Source of the DNA: an uncultured Prevotellaceae bacterium
Lineage (GTDB): Bacteria; Bacteroidota; Bacteroidia; Bacteroidales; Bacteroidaceae
Assembly (NCBI GenBank): GCA_946415365.1
Contig: CAMKSE010000021.1
Coordinates: 1-64,000 of the forward strand
DNA length: 64,000 bases
Reading direction: 5' to 3'
The notes below the pieces were generated by a model. That model did not search any database, had not been told where the DNA came from, and saw only the letters and a list, made by a program, of their open reading frames with translations. A program made the position numbers and the translations under genes. Below, in pieces: positions 46,988 through 56,821 of this stretch; the first letter of the stretch is position 1; each line of letters begins with the position of its first letter.

Positions 46988-47680
46988 ATGGGCATATTGT
47001 ATATTGTTCCAACGCCAGTAGGCAATTTGGAGGACATGACATTGCGTGCCATCCGCCTTCTGAAAGAGGTCGACCTCATCCTTGCCGAAGATACCCGTAC
47101 ATCGGGCATCCTGTTGAAGCATTTCGATATCCATAATTCCCTCATATCGCATCATAAGTTCAACGAGCATGGTACGTCAGCTGCCGTCGTAGGCCGTCTG
47201 TTGGCTGGAGAGAACGTGGCACTCATTAGTGACGCAGGCACCCCAGGCATTAGCGATCCCGGCTTTTTCCTCGTCAGGGAAGCGGTGAAGGCTGGGGTAG
47301 AGGTGCAGTGCCTGCCTGGTGCTACGGCCTTCGTCCCGGCATTGGTTTCGAGCGGACTGCCTTGCGACCGTTTTGTCTTTGAGGGCTTTCTACCCCAGAA
47401 GAAAGGACGTAAGACTCGTTTGGAATCGCTTCAGACCGAACAGCGCACGATGATTTTCTACGAATCACCATATAGACTTGTGAAGACGCTTCAGCAGTTT
47501 GCGGAGACATTTGGCGATGACCGTCAGGTGAGTGTCTGTCGGGAGATTTCCAAAGTTCACGAGGAGAGCATCAGGGGCAGTCTAGACGAGGTGATTACTC
47601 ATTTCACGGCGCATGAGCCGAAAGGCGAGATTGTGATAATCCTTGCAGGAGAACATTCTAAAGATTTTAAAACTCAATAA
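46988..47680 (+). CDS. rsmI: 16S rRNA 2'-O-ribose C1402 methyltransferase
   Basis: 230 residues from the ATG at 46988, which places the family N terminus MGILYIVPTPVGNLEDMTLR at the start. RsmI methylates C1402 in the decoding centre of the ribosome using S-adenosylmethionine. Further motifs: LILAEDTRTSGILLKHF, LISDAGTPGISDPGF, VQCLPGATAFVPALV and IFYESPYRLVKTL. It precedes a lipoprotein gene by two bases and is divergent from tdk. Confidence 0.95.
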   Translation: MGILYIVPTPVGNLEDMTLRAIRLLKEVDLILAEDTRTSGILLKHFDIHNSLISHHKFNEHGTSAAVVGRLLAGENVALISDAGTPGISDPGFFLVREAVKAGVEVQCLPGATAFVPALVSSGLPCDRFVFEGFLPQKKGRKTRLESLQTEQRTMIFYESPYRLVKTLQQFAETFGDDRQVSVCREISKVHEESIRGSLDEVITHFTAHEPKGEIVIILAGEHSKDFKTQ

Positions 47681-47682
47681 TT

Positions 47683-48531
47683 ATGAAGAAACTGATTGTA
47701 CTGGCCTTAGGTGGCCTAATGGTTGCAAGTTGCAACGACGGCGTGAAGAAAGCAGAGCAGGCTGCACTCATGCAGCGTGACTCTTTAGAGCAGATCATTG
47801 CCCAGAAGGACAATGAGCTTAACGACATGATGACCACCCTCAGCGACATTGAAGAGGGCTTCCGTGAGATTACAGAGGCTCAGAATCGTGTGACGCTGGC
47901 CAAGGAGGGTGAGGGAACCAACACTTCTCAGCGCATCAAGGAGAACGTACAGTTTATCCAGAGCGTGATGAAGCAGAACAAGGAACTGATCAACAAACTG
48001 AAGCAGCAGGTCCGTGAGAGCACTGTGAAGGGTGATCAACTGAAGAAGATTATTGATAACCTGACGGAGCAGATGGCCGTGAAGGACAAACAACTGCAGG
48101 CTCTGCGTGAGGAACTCGACCTGAAAGACATTCACATTTCAGAACTCGATGAGCAGGTGGCCGGCCTGAATCAGAATGTGACGACCCTGACTGAAGACAA
48201 CACACAGAAGGCCCAGACCATCTCCACTCAGGATAAGGCTCTCAATTCAGCATGGTTCGTCTTTGGTACGAAGAAGGAGCTGAAGGAGCAGAAAATCCTC
48301 GACCGTGGTGAGGTGTTGCAATCTAACTTCAACAAGGAATACTTCACGAAGATCGATATCCGTATAGACAAGGAAATTAAGCTCTACAGTTCATCTGCAG
48401 AGATTCTGACCAATCACCCTGCCGGTAGCTACACTCTGCAGCGCGATGCAAAGAAGCAGTATGTCCTCCGCATCACTGATCCGCAGACCTTCTGGTCTAC
48501 AAGTAAGTATCTTGTGATTCTGGTGAAATAA
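47683..48531 (+). CDS. coiled-coil lipoprotein conserved in Bacteroidales
   Basis: 282 residues. A lipobox (LMVASC) follows the signal peptide. A long coiled coil spans about 30-185 with heptads such as DSLEQIIAQKDNELNDMM, NKELINKLKQQVRES and QLQALREELDLKDIHISEL. A small globular C-terminal domain follows (WFVFGTKKELKEQKILDRG; RITDPQTFWSTSKYLVILVK). This resembles a conserved Bacteroidales lipoprotein of unknown function. It sits two bases after rsmI and ends before a strong terminator. A structural or envelope-tethering role is a guess. Confidence 0.75.
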   Translation: MKKLIVLALGGLMVASCNDGVKKAEQAALMQRDSLEQIIAQKDNELNDMMTTLSDIEEGFREITEAQNRVTLAKEGEGTNTSQRIKENVQFIQSVMKQNKELINKLKQQVRESTVKGDQLKKIIDNLTEQMAVKDKQLQALREELDLKDIHISELDEQVAGLNQNVTTLTEDNTQKAQTISTQDKALNSAWFVFGTKKELKEQKILDRGEVLQSNFNKEYFTKIDIRIDKEIKLYSSSAEILTNHPAGSYTLQRDAKKQYVLRITDPQTFWSTSKYLVILVK

Positions 48532-48549
48532 GACTTGAGAATATCAATA

Positions 48550-48583
48550 AAATGAGAGGCAGCCGTCGGGTTGCCTCTCATTT
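48550..48583. terminator. bidirectional terminator
   Basis: AAATGAGAGGCA (48550-48561) pairs with TGCCTCTCATTT (48572-48583), with T-rich flanks on both strands. It separates the rsmI unit from the converging C10 peptidase gene. Confidence 0.85.
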
Positions 48584-48586
48584 TAA

Positions 48587-50233
48587 TTATTTGATGACCT
48601 TATTGCCGTCTATGATATAGATGCCGTGGGGTATGGTGTTTTCAGAAGTGCTCACCTTACGTCCTAGCAGGTCATAGATCCGACCAGACTTCTGCCTACC
48701 GTTGACTGACACCGATTGAATGGCAGTCGATGTATCGTATTCCGACAGATATTTAGGCTTGTCAGAGAGTGTCAGTTTACCATCTTCGTCGACAGTCAAC
48801 TCATAACAGATAGGCCCTCCAGGGCATCTGACTGGCTGGTAGTCCTTCTCTAATATGGATTTGGTCGCTATATAGAGCAGATAGTCACCAGAGGGGATAC
48901 TGGTCAGGAAGACAGAATTCTCGTTTGCTGTCAAACCATAGTATGTTGTATAGATATTTGTGGACGAACTGAGGCGAACCGCTTTCCCTTCCGTTTTGTC
49001 GCCATTTCTGGGCTGGGCATATACGACGATGTCGCCGACAAAGTAAAGGAAATGGAAATTATAAATACCGTCATGTTTTACTTTGAGGATCTTACCGTTC
49101 AGAGACATGTCATAAGGTGCATCATAAGCATACCATAAAGAATAGTATTCTTCGTCTGAATCGGGTTCTTCCTGGCACTTGAAGTCGAAGACCATTCCCT
49201 GTTGTGTAGAGTATGCGTACTTTTCTGGGTTCAGAAGGTCGATGTTGTAGAATCCGTCCTCATCGCCGTTCCATCCCCAGTTGACATGCACCAGTCCGTC
49301 GCTGTCGATACCGTCAAGGATAAAAGCGTGACCGTTAGTACCGGAAGCACCCACATAGAGCAGTGGCTTTTTGGCCTCCAGCTGCGAATAGACAGTCTCT
49401 AACCACTCGGTGCGATCAAAGAAGTCGCGCTCATAAGCCTTGAGGGCGAGGGAGTCGTAGCGGAAATTGTAGGCCATACCGTGGGCTGCGACAATTTCTG
49501 AGGCAGCACTACCACCTGAACCGTAGGTCATATTAGTGGACAGACCGGCATCCTTCATCAGGGTCGCAACAGCCAGTTTCTGCTCGTCGGTCGCCGAGGC
49601 ATTGTACTTGTCCATCATCAGGCCCCATTGGTACTCACCCTTGATCTGCTCCGTAACACGGGTGGAGTTCTCAGTGGTTGTATAATAGCCTTTACCTTTA
49701 CCCTGGGCAGGGTAGTTGTAATACTTCATGACTTGTGCCATAGCTGTAGCCACACATCCCGTCGGGGTGTGCTTACCGTTCAGTTCTGGGGTCAGGAGGT
49801 TATAGGGTGCTCCCTGTCCCCATTGGGTCTTGACAAACGGGGCCACCTCAGTGAATGCGATTTCACGCGTGGCGGCATGACGTCCGTCAACACCTTGCTC
49901 AATATTGTGAGAGACGGTCTGCAGCCACCACTTCAAGCCACATGGCAGGTTGTCAGCATGATAAGGCCTGTCGGAGTATCCGATAATCGGTGTACAGTCA
50001 TCATTACGGCTGACAATGACAAAACCCTGAGTGTCGTTACCATAGACACAATACAGGCGTTCTTCTGCCAGTTTGGTGATATCCAGCGCCGACCTGGTCT
50101 GCGCTCCCTTCCCCTGTAGTTTTGCTTGGGCTATAGAGAGCATCTCTCGCTCGGTGCGTTCACCGGCGAGAGATGTGCTTATTCCTGCAAGCAGGAAGAG
50201 GGAGGATATCAATAATATCCTGTGTCTTATCAT
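48587..50233 (-). CDS. secreted C10-family cysteine peptidase (streptopain-like)
   Basis: 548 residues with a signal peptide ending near STSLAG. A Spi-type inhibitory propeptide (about 25-130: LSIAQAKLQGKGAQ; RLYCVYGNDTQGFVIVSRND) precedes the catalytic domain. Catalytic Cys160 is in PTGCVATAMAQVMKYYNYP and His302 in GTNGHAFILDG; VHVNWGWNGDEDGFY completes the C10 pattern. A C-terminal beta region and the tail YDLLGRKV...HGIYIIDGNKVIK follow, as on the PL11 lyases. The gene follows the SusC-SusD-lipoprotein set after one base, so it probably serves that importer by cutting protein outside the cell. Confidence 0.9.
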   Translation of the reverse strand: MIRHRILLISSLFLLAGISTSLAGERTEREMLSIAQAKLQGKGAQTRSALDITKLAEERLYCVYGNDTQGFVIVSRNDDCTPIIGYSDRPYHADNLPCGLKWWLQTVSHNIEQGVDGRHAATREIAFTEVAPFVKTQWGQGAPYNLLTPELNGKHTPTGCVATAMAQVMKYYNYPAQGKGKGYYTTTENSTRVTEQIKGEYQWGLMMDKYNASATDEQKLAVATLMKDAGLSTNMTYGSGGSAASEIVAAHGMAYNFRYDSLALKAYERDFFDRTEWLETVYSQLEAKKPLLYVGASGTNGHAFILDGIDSDGLVHVNWGWNGDEDGFYNIDLLNPEKYAYSTQQGMVFDFKCQEEPDSDEEYYSLWYAYDAPYDMSLNGKILKVKHDGIYNFHFLYFVGDIVVYAQPRNGDKTEGKAVRLSSSTNIYTTYYGLTANENSVFLTSIPSGDYLLYIATKSILEKDYQPVRCPGGPICYELTVDEDGKLTLSDKPKYLSEYDTSTAIQSVSVNGRQKSGRIYDLLGRKVSTSENTIPHGIYIIDGNKVIK

Positions 50234-50234
50234 C

Positions 50235-51050
50235 TTACTGATGTTCCATTGTCAGGTAGAAGTAACCGAAGTCACCTGCACCACACTGAGCTGCCATTGA
50301 CGTACTCTCCATCTTTCCACCCAAAGCGGTGAACTGGAAGTAAACGCAGTCAGTATATACGCCCTCATCGAGATCAATACCACGGAGCCATACATCACCA
50401 TAGGTGTTGTGTACATAAATCACCTGCATGTTAGGAACGGTGATGATGCCAGTTTCAGCGTCGTACTGACCCTGAACGGTCATACCGCCACCCCAGATGT
50501 TGGTGATGTTCACGATGGTGGGATCAGCCTCGTCGAAGGTGATGGTCATCTCGTAAGTCTCAGCAGCAGGCGTCCAGGTCACATGGTCGTCTTCCACATC
50601 CCACTCAGTAACAGTGTATGTTCCGTCAAGCGGGAAGATTGGAGCCTTCGGTGTGGTCACCGACTGGGGCTCGGTCACAATCAGACCTGCAGTACGGGTC
50701 ATGGCGTATGCACGGACATAATAGGTTGTCTGCTCTGCCAGACCGGCAAAGTCGATAGAGAACGATGATACTACGGTATCATTGGGAATAGAGGTAATGC
50801 CCTTAGCGAAGTCAGCGCTTGCGCAAAGCTGAATACCCTCTTCGATCACTTCCGACTCTGAACCTACATTAGCCGAAGCAGTGATGGTCTGGAAGTCGAC
50901 AGCGGAAACGCTACCCAGTGAAATGGTTGCAGAAGAGGCCTTCTCATACTGGGCATCGATGGTTGCCTTGTCATCCATGGTCTTGTCGCAACTCGTCAGT
51001 GAGAAAGCAAAAGCCATGCATGGAATCATCAATTTAAATATATTCTTCAT
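50235..51050 (-). CDS. lipoprotein with Ig/FnIII-like domain, third gene of the second SusCD locus
   Basis: 271 residues from the ATG at 51050; an in-frame ATG at 51071 adds seven residues before the leader. Lipobox SLTSC followed by DKTMDD suggests surface export. Residues about 40-130 resemble a fibronectin-III-like fold (ISLGSVSAVDFQTITASANV; LAEQTTYYVRAYAMT). The C-terminal part is beta-rich with WGGGMTVQGQYDAETGIITVP. In this position SusE-like proteins bind the locus substrate. The next gene is a peptidase, so the ligand may be protein or glycoprotein. No named family beyond the fold class. Confidence 0.65.
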   Translation of the reverse strand: MKNIFKLMIPCMAFAFSLTSCDKTMDDKATIDAQYEKASSATISLGSVSAVDFQTITASANVGSESEVIEEGIQLCASADFAKGITSIPNDTVVSSFSIDFAGLAEQTTYYVRAYAMTRTAGLIVTEPQSVTTPKAPIFPLDGTYTVTEWDVEDDHVTWTPAAETYEMTITFDEADPTIVNITNIWGGGMTVQGQYDAETGIITVPNMQVIYVHNTYGDVWLRGIDLDEGVYTDCVYFQFTALGGKMESTSMAAQCGAGDFGYFYLTMEHQ

Positions 51051-51079
51051 AATTCTTAATCTCCTATACATTTATATTA

Positions 51080-52561
51080 TTATGGGTTCTGCTCACTATC
51101 CTGGATATGAGAGTTCTCCTGCATCTCAGTCTGCGGAATCTGATAGGTCCAGCGTACGTCGAAGGCGGGAATGGTGTGCAGGTAACCAGCCAGGTGGTTG
51201 CTACCTTCGTAGTTACGGTCGATACCACGGTTGTTACGTTTCAGGTCGAAGTATGCGAAACCCTCGCCCCAGAGTTCGATGCGGCGCTGCAGCAGGATGT
51301 CATCAACAGAAACGGTTGACTGGCTCCAGCTGGGCTGACGGTTCTTCATCAACTCTCCAAGTACTGTGGCAGCCTGAGCATTCTGTCCCTGACGTGCCAG
51401 TGCCTCAGCCTCGATGAGCACCATCTCGGCAGCACGCATATAGATGTAGTGCATGCACCAGTCGCCAGTGCTACCGAACTTCAGGTTGGCATAAGGCAGA
51501 CGTGCACCGCTGGTAGGCTGGGTAGCATCGCCCTCTGCATCATTGAACAGAGTCTTACGATAGTCGTCGTCGGCAATCTGGCTGTACAGACGAGCGTCGA
51601 TCAACTTGGCGCAGTAGTTCATACCTGCATAGCCGGGAGCCAGGTTGGAGATGTGAGAGAAATAAGAGGCGTAGGTTGTCTCTGTCTCAGGAGTGTGGAT
51701 GAAGCCCCACATCACGTCGTTGGTGTTCAATGACATGAAACCGTCGTGCAACTCGGCATTGCCGCGCTGGGCATAGCCCTGGCGGGCGGCATTGGCAGTG
51801 CTGGCGGCCTTGTCCCACTGCTGGGTAAGCAGATAGTAGCGTGCCAGCAGACCCTGAGCGACACTGAGGTCGACATAGTTCTTAGACGGACGCGTATAGT
51901 TGGCAGCCGACAGGTTATCCACTGCAGCCGTCAGATCCTTCTCGGCCTGATCCAGCACATCGCCTACGGTGTTACGACCCTTCAGAGCATCGAGCTCGTC
52001 AAGAGAGTAACCGTCAGCTGATGTCAGGATGATGGGCACACCAGGAGCCGAGCGGTTGATGGAACCGTCCTGATTCATGTAGGTCTGGTAAATCTGGGGC
52101 AGGTAGGTGTAAGCCATACCACGGATAGCAAGTGCCTCACCCAACAGAGCCTTCTCACCAGCAGTAGAGGCACCCTCTGGGAAAGAACTGATGATATCGT
52201 TAGCCTTTGCGATATCGGTGTAGAACAACTCCCAGTCCTGATTGGTACGACGGTAGTTGAACTCGCGGTTGTCGAAGTCATAGTCATAGCAGAACCAGTG
52301 GAAGGCACTGACAGCGATGTCCTCGCTCATCATGTCCTTGGCGAGTAATACAGACATCAGACCGAAAGTGTCGTGATTGGTAGTGTACTCTACCTGCCAA
52401 GACCAAATACCATTGAGGAATACGTCCGGATTGCGTCCGGCAGCCTCACCGGCAGCCTGGGCGTCAAGGTGGCGTGTGTATTCCGTATCAAGATAGTCGC
52501 TGCTGCACGAGCCAAGTGCCAGTGCCAGCAGACCCATTGACATATATTTTAATACTTTCAT
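51080..52561 (-). CDS. SusD-family lipoprotein of the second locus
   Basis: 493 residues, lipobox ALALGSC followed by SSDYLDT. TPR-like helices (GEALAIRGMAYTYLPQIYQTY; VAQGLLARYYLLTQQWDKAAS) and the C-terminal IYMRAAEMVLIEAEALARQGQ and ILLQRRIELWGEGFAYFDLKR are SusD/RagB hallmarks. It pairs with the SusC gene 27 bases upstream. The substrate is not indicated by any glycosidase. The linked C10 peptidase hints at peptides, as in the RagAB-type peptide importers of this superfamily. Confidence 0.93.
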   Translation of the reverse strand: MKVLKYMSMGLLALALGSCSSDYLDTEYTRHLDAQAAGEAAGRNPDVFLNGIWSWQVEYTTNHDTFGLMSVLLAKDMMSEDIAVSAFHWFCYDYDFDNREFNYRRTNQDWELFYTDIAKANDIISSFPEGASTAGEKALLGEALAIRGMAYTYLPQIYQTYMNQDGSINRSAPGVPIILTSADGYSLDELDALKGRNTVGDVLDQAEKDLTAAVDNLSAANYTRPSKNYVDLSVAQGLLARYYLLTQQWDKAASTANAARQGYAQRGNAELHDGFMSLNTNDVMWGFIHTPETETTYASYFSHISNLAPGYAGMNYCAKLIDARLYSQIADDDYRKTLFNDAEGDATQPTSGARLPYANLKFGSTGDWCMHYIYMRAAEMVLIEAEALARQGQNAQAATVLGELMKNRQPSWSQSTVSVDDILLQRRIELWGEGFAYFDLKRNNRGIDRNYEGSNHLAGYLHTIPAFDVRWTYQIPQTEMQENSHIQDSEQNP

Positions 52562-52588
52562 ATTACTTCTTGTTTTTATATTGTTGAA

Positions 52589-55500
52589 TTAGAACTGCAG
52601 ATTGAGACCAACTGAATAAGAGCTAAGAGCTGAATAGCTGGCAATATCATTGTATCCATTAAAGCTGTAACGTGGGTCAAAGCCCTTACGTACTGACTTG
52701 AACCAGATATTGTCGCCAGTCAGGTAAATGCGCAGGTTGGTAATACCTGTAGATGCAAGCACTTTCTTTGGGAAGGTGTAGCCCAGTGTTATGTTGCGCA
52801 GGCTGAAGTAGTTACCCTTCACCAGGAAATAGTCGGAAGTAGAATCGATACCGGCATTCTGGTTACCGAAGTTCAGTGCGGGGATGTCAGTGTCGGTGTG
52901 GGCGGGAGTCCAGCGGTTGAACATATCCTTGTGGAAGTTCTCACCATTGTCACCGGAATTCATCAGGTTGGCATAGTTCTGATCCAGAACCCATCCGCCA
53001 AGCTGGAAGGCTGTGGCGATGCTCAGGTCTACACCGTAAGCTGTCAGAGTGGTTGAGAAACCACCGACCAGGTCAGGAATAGCCGACTTTCCGGTCTGGC
53101 GCAGTGTAGCATCGGATGTCTTGTTGACAATCTTCACCTCTTCGATAATCTCGTCACCATTCTCGTCGCGAACATACTTGCCATTCTCGTCGGTCTTGTA
53201 GACGTACTTATTATATTGAGGCAGACCATTGGTAGGATCAACGCCTACATACTCATAGCGGTACCAGTCATAGAGGCTGCCACCGAGCTTACGCCAGTAG
53301 CGACCAGCCTGATAGCCGTTGGGGAATTCGTCGGCAGGCTTTGAGTCGGGCAGACGGGTCAGCTCGTTCTTGTAGTGGGTCAGGTTCAGAGATGCATTCC
53401 AGACGATGTCCTTCGTCTTGATGATGTCACCGCTGATCTCAAGCTCGATACCGGTGTTCTTCATGTTCATCTCGTTCTTCCAGATATAGCTGGGGTTACC
53501 CTCAGACTTAGCGAGCGGGCTCTGGTAGAGCATGTCGCGAGTCTCCTTGATGAAGAAGTCGAAGCCGATGTTCAGACGGTTCCAAAGTGTAGCCTCGAAA
53601 CCGGCGTTGAAGTTGCGGCTCTTCTCCCATGTCAGGTCGGGATTACCGCGCAGCCACTTGCTGAATGCAGCAGAGCCGTCAACACGGTTCACCTCGTAGA
53701 GGTCGCTGTAAACGTGAATGATATCATTGCCGTCAGCATCGAGCAGGTGGTCGTTACCCTGAGTACCGTAACTCACCTTTACCTTCAGGTTGTTCAGCCA
53801 GTCCACATCCTTCAGGAAGGCCTCTTCCTTCAGACGCCAAGAACCACCGATAGCCCAGAACGTACCCCAGCGGTTATCCTTGTGGAAACGAGAAGAACCG
53901 TCGCGACGGATACTGGCTGTGAAATAGTACTTGTCTGCGTAGTTGTACTCACCCTTTACGAAGTAACCCTCGAGGGCATACTCTGTAGTGTAAGAATCAA
54001 GCTCCTGATATTGTGCAGCGTTAGAGAACTCAGGATTGTTGACGTCAGAGAACTGAGTCATGTGACCATACATCCATCTGAAGTCGTCTTTCTTGTTCTC
54101 ATGACCGAGGAGGATGTGCACGTTGTGCAGACCTGCGAAGGTGTGGTTCCAGTCAATCAGCTCGTTAACGTTCAGAGCGCCAGTGCGATAATACTCCTTA
54201 TAGCCGCGACCACCAACATTCTTGGCATCACCGCCGACTGGCGTGTAGAAGTAGTTATAATATGTATTGAATACGTCGTAAGCCACGTTGGCGGTGAACT
54301 TAAAGTCGTTCAGGAAGGTCCACTCGAAGTAACCGCGAGAACTGACGTTGTCACGCTCAGTACGGCGGATGCTTGACTCAGCGGCTGCCAGTGGGTTCTG
54401 CTCAGAAGCATATGGACGGGTGTATTCAGTACCCCAGTCATACTGGCACCTACCCTGATCGTCGAGCCAGAGGCTGCCGTCTTCCTTATAAAGATAGATA
54501 GGATAGATCGGGGCGATGCTCTGGGTGAACATGAAGACGTTCGAGTAGTTAGAAGACTCTTGACCGAAGCGCTTATAATCGGTATGGGCGTAAGCTATAT
54601 TACCACCCACACGGATGTACTTGCCGATGGTTTGGTCAACCTTCACACGACCATTGTAACGATCAAAGCCAGAACCAACCATGTAACCTTCATCCTTCAG
54701 ATAACCTATAGAGGCGAAAGCCTTGGTGGTCTCAGAACCTCCGGAGAAGTTCACATTGTACTCCTGACGGCTACCGTTCTTAAATGGATCCTCAGACCAG
54801 TCGTCGGTCCATTTCTTCTGTGTGGCGTTAGGATTCAGCTTACCGGTCATCGGGTTGATCAGCTCATTGTCGGCAACACCCTTGAAGGCATTGTATTTCA
54901 AGTTTCCGTCGATCAGGTGCTGGGCTGCGTAGATACTAGCACCACCGTAACCCATCTGCTCAACGAGGCTGTTACGATATGACTCGTACATCATCTCATA
55001 GTATTCACCAGCATCTGTAATGATGTCATAGGTGGGAACGCCACGGGTGTTGAAACCATAGCGGGCGTCGAAGTTGATGTTCACCTTGCCGGTCTTACCG
55101 GTCTTGGTGGTAATCATGATCACACCGTTAGAACCACGTGCACCGTACATAGAGTTGGCGGCAGCGTCCTTCAGAATGGTCATCGACTCGATATCCTGTG
55201 TGGGGATGGAGTTCAGCGAACCCTCATAAGGCACACCGTCGACCACGATCAGAGGCTCCTGAGAAGCACTAATTGAACCAATACCACGGATACGGATGTT
55301 GGCTCCGGAACCAGGCGTACCAGATGAAGAGGTAATCTGCACACCAGCGGCAGCACCTTCAAGGGCCTTACCGAGGTTAGACACCTGCATCTTCTCCAGT
55401 TTCTCACCCTTCACAGTAGCGGCAGAACCGGTGAATGAAGATTTCTTCTGTGTACCGTAGGCCACCACGATCACCTCGTCGAGGGCTGCAGCGTCAGACT

Positions 55501-55780
55501 GCAGGAAGACGCGCATGCCGTTCTTGGCCTTCAAGGTCTTACTCACATAGCCCAGATACGAAATCGTAAGCTGGTCCTTTCCTTCGGGAAGGGCGATGCT
55601 GAATCGTCCGTTCACGTCGGTCAACATACCAGTACTTGTGCCGTCAACTCTGACTGCAGCGCCGATAATCGGCTGGCCGTCTTCCTGTGAGAGCACGGTA
55701 CCAGACACTTTTGTCTGTGCCAGCGCACTTCCTGCAAAGAGGAAGAGGCTGATCATAAACATCGTTAGTCTTTCTTTCAT
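52589..55780 (-). CDS. SusC-family TonB-dependent importer of the second locus
   Basis: 1063 residues. Signal peptide ending at ALAQ, carboxypeptidase-like domain (KVSGTVLSQEDGQPIIGAAV; GMLTDVNGRFSIAL), TonB box (DEVIVVAYGTQKK), plug (NIRIRGIGSIS, PLIVVDGVPYEG, SMTILKDAAANSMYGARGSNG) and barrel ending SVGLNLQF. First gene of a four-gene unit SusC-SusD-lipoprotein-C10 peptidase. A -7 box at 55909-55902 predicts a leader of about 115-120 bases, much longer than elsewhere in this window, which leaves room for leader-based control. Confidence 0.95.
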   Translation of the reverse strand: MKERLTMFMISLFLFAGSALAQTKVSGTVLSQEDGQPIIGAAVRVDGTSTGMLTDVNGRFSIALPEGKDQLTISYLGYVSKTLKAKNGMRVFLQSDAAALDEVIVVAYGTQKKSSFTGSAATVKGEKLEKMQVSNLGKALEGAAAGVQITSSSGTPGSGANIRIRGIGSISASQEPLIVVDGVPYEGSLNSIPTQDIESMTILKDAAANSMYGARGSNGVIMITTKTGKTGKVNINFDARYGFNTRGVPTYDIITDAGEYYEMMYESYRNSLVEQMGYGGASIYAAQHLIDGNLKYNAFKGVADNELINPMTGKLNPNATQKKWTDDWSEDPFKNGSRQEYNVNFSGGSETTKAFASIGYLKDEGYMVGSGFDRYNGRVKVDQTIGKYIRVGGNIAYAHTDYKRFGQESSNYSNVFMFTQSIAPIYPIYLYKEDGSLWLDDQGRCQYDWGTEYTRPYASEQNPLAAAESSIRRTERDNVSSRGYFEWTFLNDFKFTANVAYDVFNTYYNYFYTPVGGDAKNVGGRGYKEYYRTGALNVNELIDWNHTFAGLHNVHILLGHENKKDDFRWMYGHMTQFSDVNNPEFSNAAQYQELDSYTTEYALEGYFVKGEYNYADKYYFTASIRRDGSSRFHKDNRWGTFWAIGGSWRLKEEAFLKDVDWLNNLKVKVSYGTQGNDHLLDADGNDIIHVYSDLYEVNRVDGSAAFSKWLRGNPDLTWEKSRNFNAGFEATLWNRLNIGFDFFIKETRDMLYQSPLAKSEGNPSYIWKNEMNMKNTGIELEISGDIIKTKDIVWNASLNLTHYKNELTRLPDSKPADEFPNGYQAGRYWRKLGGSLYDWYRYEYVGVDPTNGLPQYNKYVYKTDENGKYVRDENGDEIIEEVKIVNKTSDATLRQTGKSAIPDLVGGFSTTLTAYGVDLSIATAFQLGGWVLDQNYANLMNSGDNGENFHKDMFNRWTPAHTDTDIPALNFGNQNAGIDSTSDYFLVKGNYFSLRNITLGYTFPKKVLASTGITNLRIYLTGDNIWFKSVRKGFDPRYSFNGYNDIASYSALSSYSVGLNLQF

Positions 55781-56296
55781 AAATCTCTCTCTTTTGATTT
55801 TGATTAATAATATATATAAATAATGTGTAAATAATCCTACACTACGTCATTTCTCCACGCTGGAGATGACGATTTTATGGCTTTAAATCCAATTCAGTCT
55901 GCAAAAATACTGCATAATTTTCTGAAAAACGAATAATTTTATAAAAAAGATACAATTCCCTATTATTTTTTAACATTTCAACCGTTTAACATTGATTTGC
56001 ATCATGTTGTAAATAGTTTGGTGTGGTTTTTTAATAAATAGTAAGTATACAACCTGTTTAAAGCGTCTAAAGTGTCGGATTCCACCTTATTATATTTTAG
56101 GGAGCATCATTGTGTCAGAAAAATTCTCGAGAGAATTTTGGAGTTTGCAGGCGGTAAAGTCGGAGTTTAGTCTATCTAAACCTCTAAATTCTCACGAGAA
56201 TTTTTCGGAGTACTCTGTACGCTCTCATTTTCAGGCCTTTATGGAGATGAGGTTTAGACGGCTTAGACAATTGTTCAAAAGGGATGGGAGGTGTTT
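55781..56296. promoter_or_regulatory. control region upstream of the second SusCD locus
   Basis: No gene in 516 bases. TATTTTTG on the minus strand (55909-55902) is the likely -7 box of SusC. Beyond it are an AT-rich stretch and a cluster of dyads at 56121-56203. The segment 56204-56296 before the tadA stop shows nothing further. Confidence 0.5.
56121..56203. repeat. two identical dyads AAATTCTC-NN-GAGAATTT plus a hairpin
   Basis: The 8-base arms AAATTCTC and GAGAATTT occur with a 2-base centre at 56121-56138 (GA) and 56186-56203 (AC), 65 bp apart. Between them is GTTTAG-tctat-CTAAAC (56165-56181). These fit paired operators for a dimeric regulator lying about 210-300 bases upstream of the SusC -7 box. 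Confidence 0.6.
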
Positions 56297-56749
56297 TTAC
56301 CGTTTTGACTTGAAGAAGTCCTGCATCAGTTGCCTACATTCATTTTCGAGGATTCCTCCGATGACTGTAGCCTTAGGATGCATGGCTCTTGGGGCATACT
56401 CATGATAGCCCCGCTTCTCATCGGCTGTGCCATAGACGATGCGTGGTATCTGAGCCCAGCCGATGGCTCCGGCACACATCGTACAAGGCTCGACAGTAAC
56501 ATAGAGCGTACACTCCGTCAGATACTTCCCGCCAAGAGTATTCGCTGCTGCCGTGATAGCTTGCATCTCGGCATGGGCAGTCACATCGCAGAGCGTTTCC
56601 GTAAGGTTGTGGGCACGTGACAAGATACGGTCCTTGCATACAACAACTGCCCCGATGGGAATCTCACCGGCTTCGTATGCAATATGTGCCTCGTCGAGGG
56701 CACGCTGCATATAGAACTCGTCTTTTTTCTGCTGTTCTTCTGTAATCAT
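56297..56749 (-). CDS. tadA: tRNA-specific adenosine deaminase
   Basis: 150 residues from the ATG at 56749. TadA converts A34 to inosine in tRNA-Arg(ACG). The zinc-site motifs are HAEMQAI (His ligand and catalytic Glu) and EPCTMCAGA (two Cys ligands). The N-terminal MQRALDEAHIAYEAGEIPIGAVVV is typical. TACCTTTG (56761-56754) lies four bases before the start, so the message may be nearly leaderless. Divergent from birA; neighbouring promoter regions abut within about 75 bases. Confidence 0.94.
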   Translation of the reverse strand: MITEEQQKKDEFYMQRALDEAHIAYEAGEIPIGAVVVCKDRILSRAHNLTETLCDVTAHAEMQAITAAANTLGGKYLTECTLYVTVEPCTMCAGAIGWAQIPRIVYGTADEKRGYHEYAPRAMHPKATVIGGILENECRQLMQDFFKSKR

Positions 56750-56821
56750 GGCGCAAAGGTACAAAAAAATCCAGGATTACACAGATTATCTCAGAATATT
56801 TTGTATCTTTGCAAGCGAGTT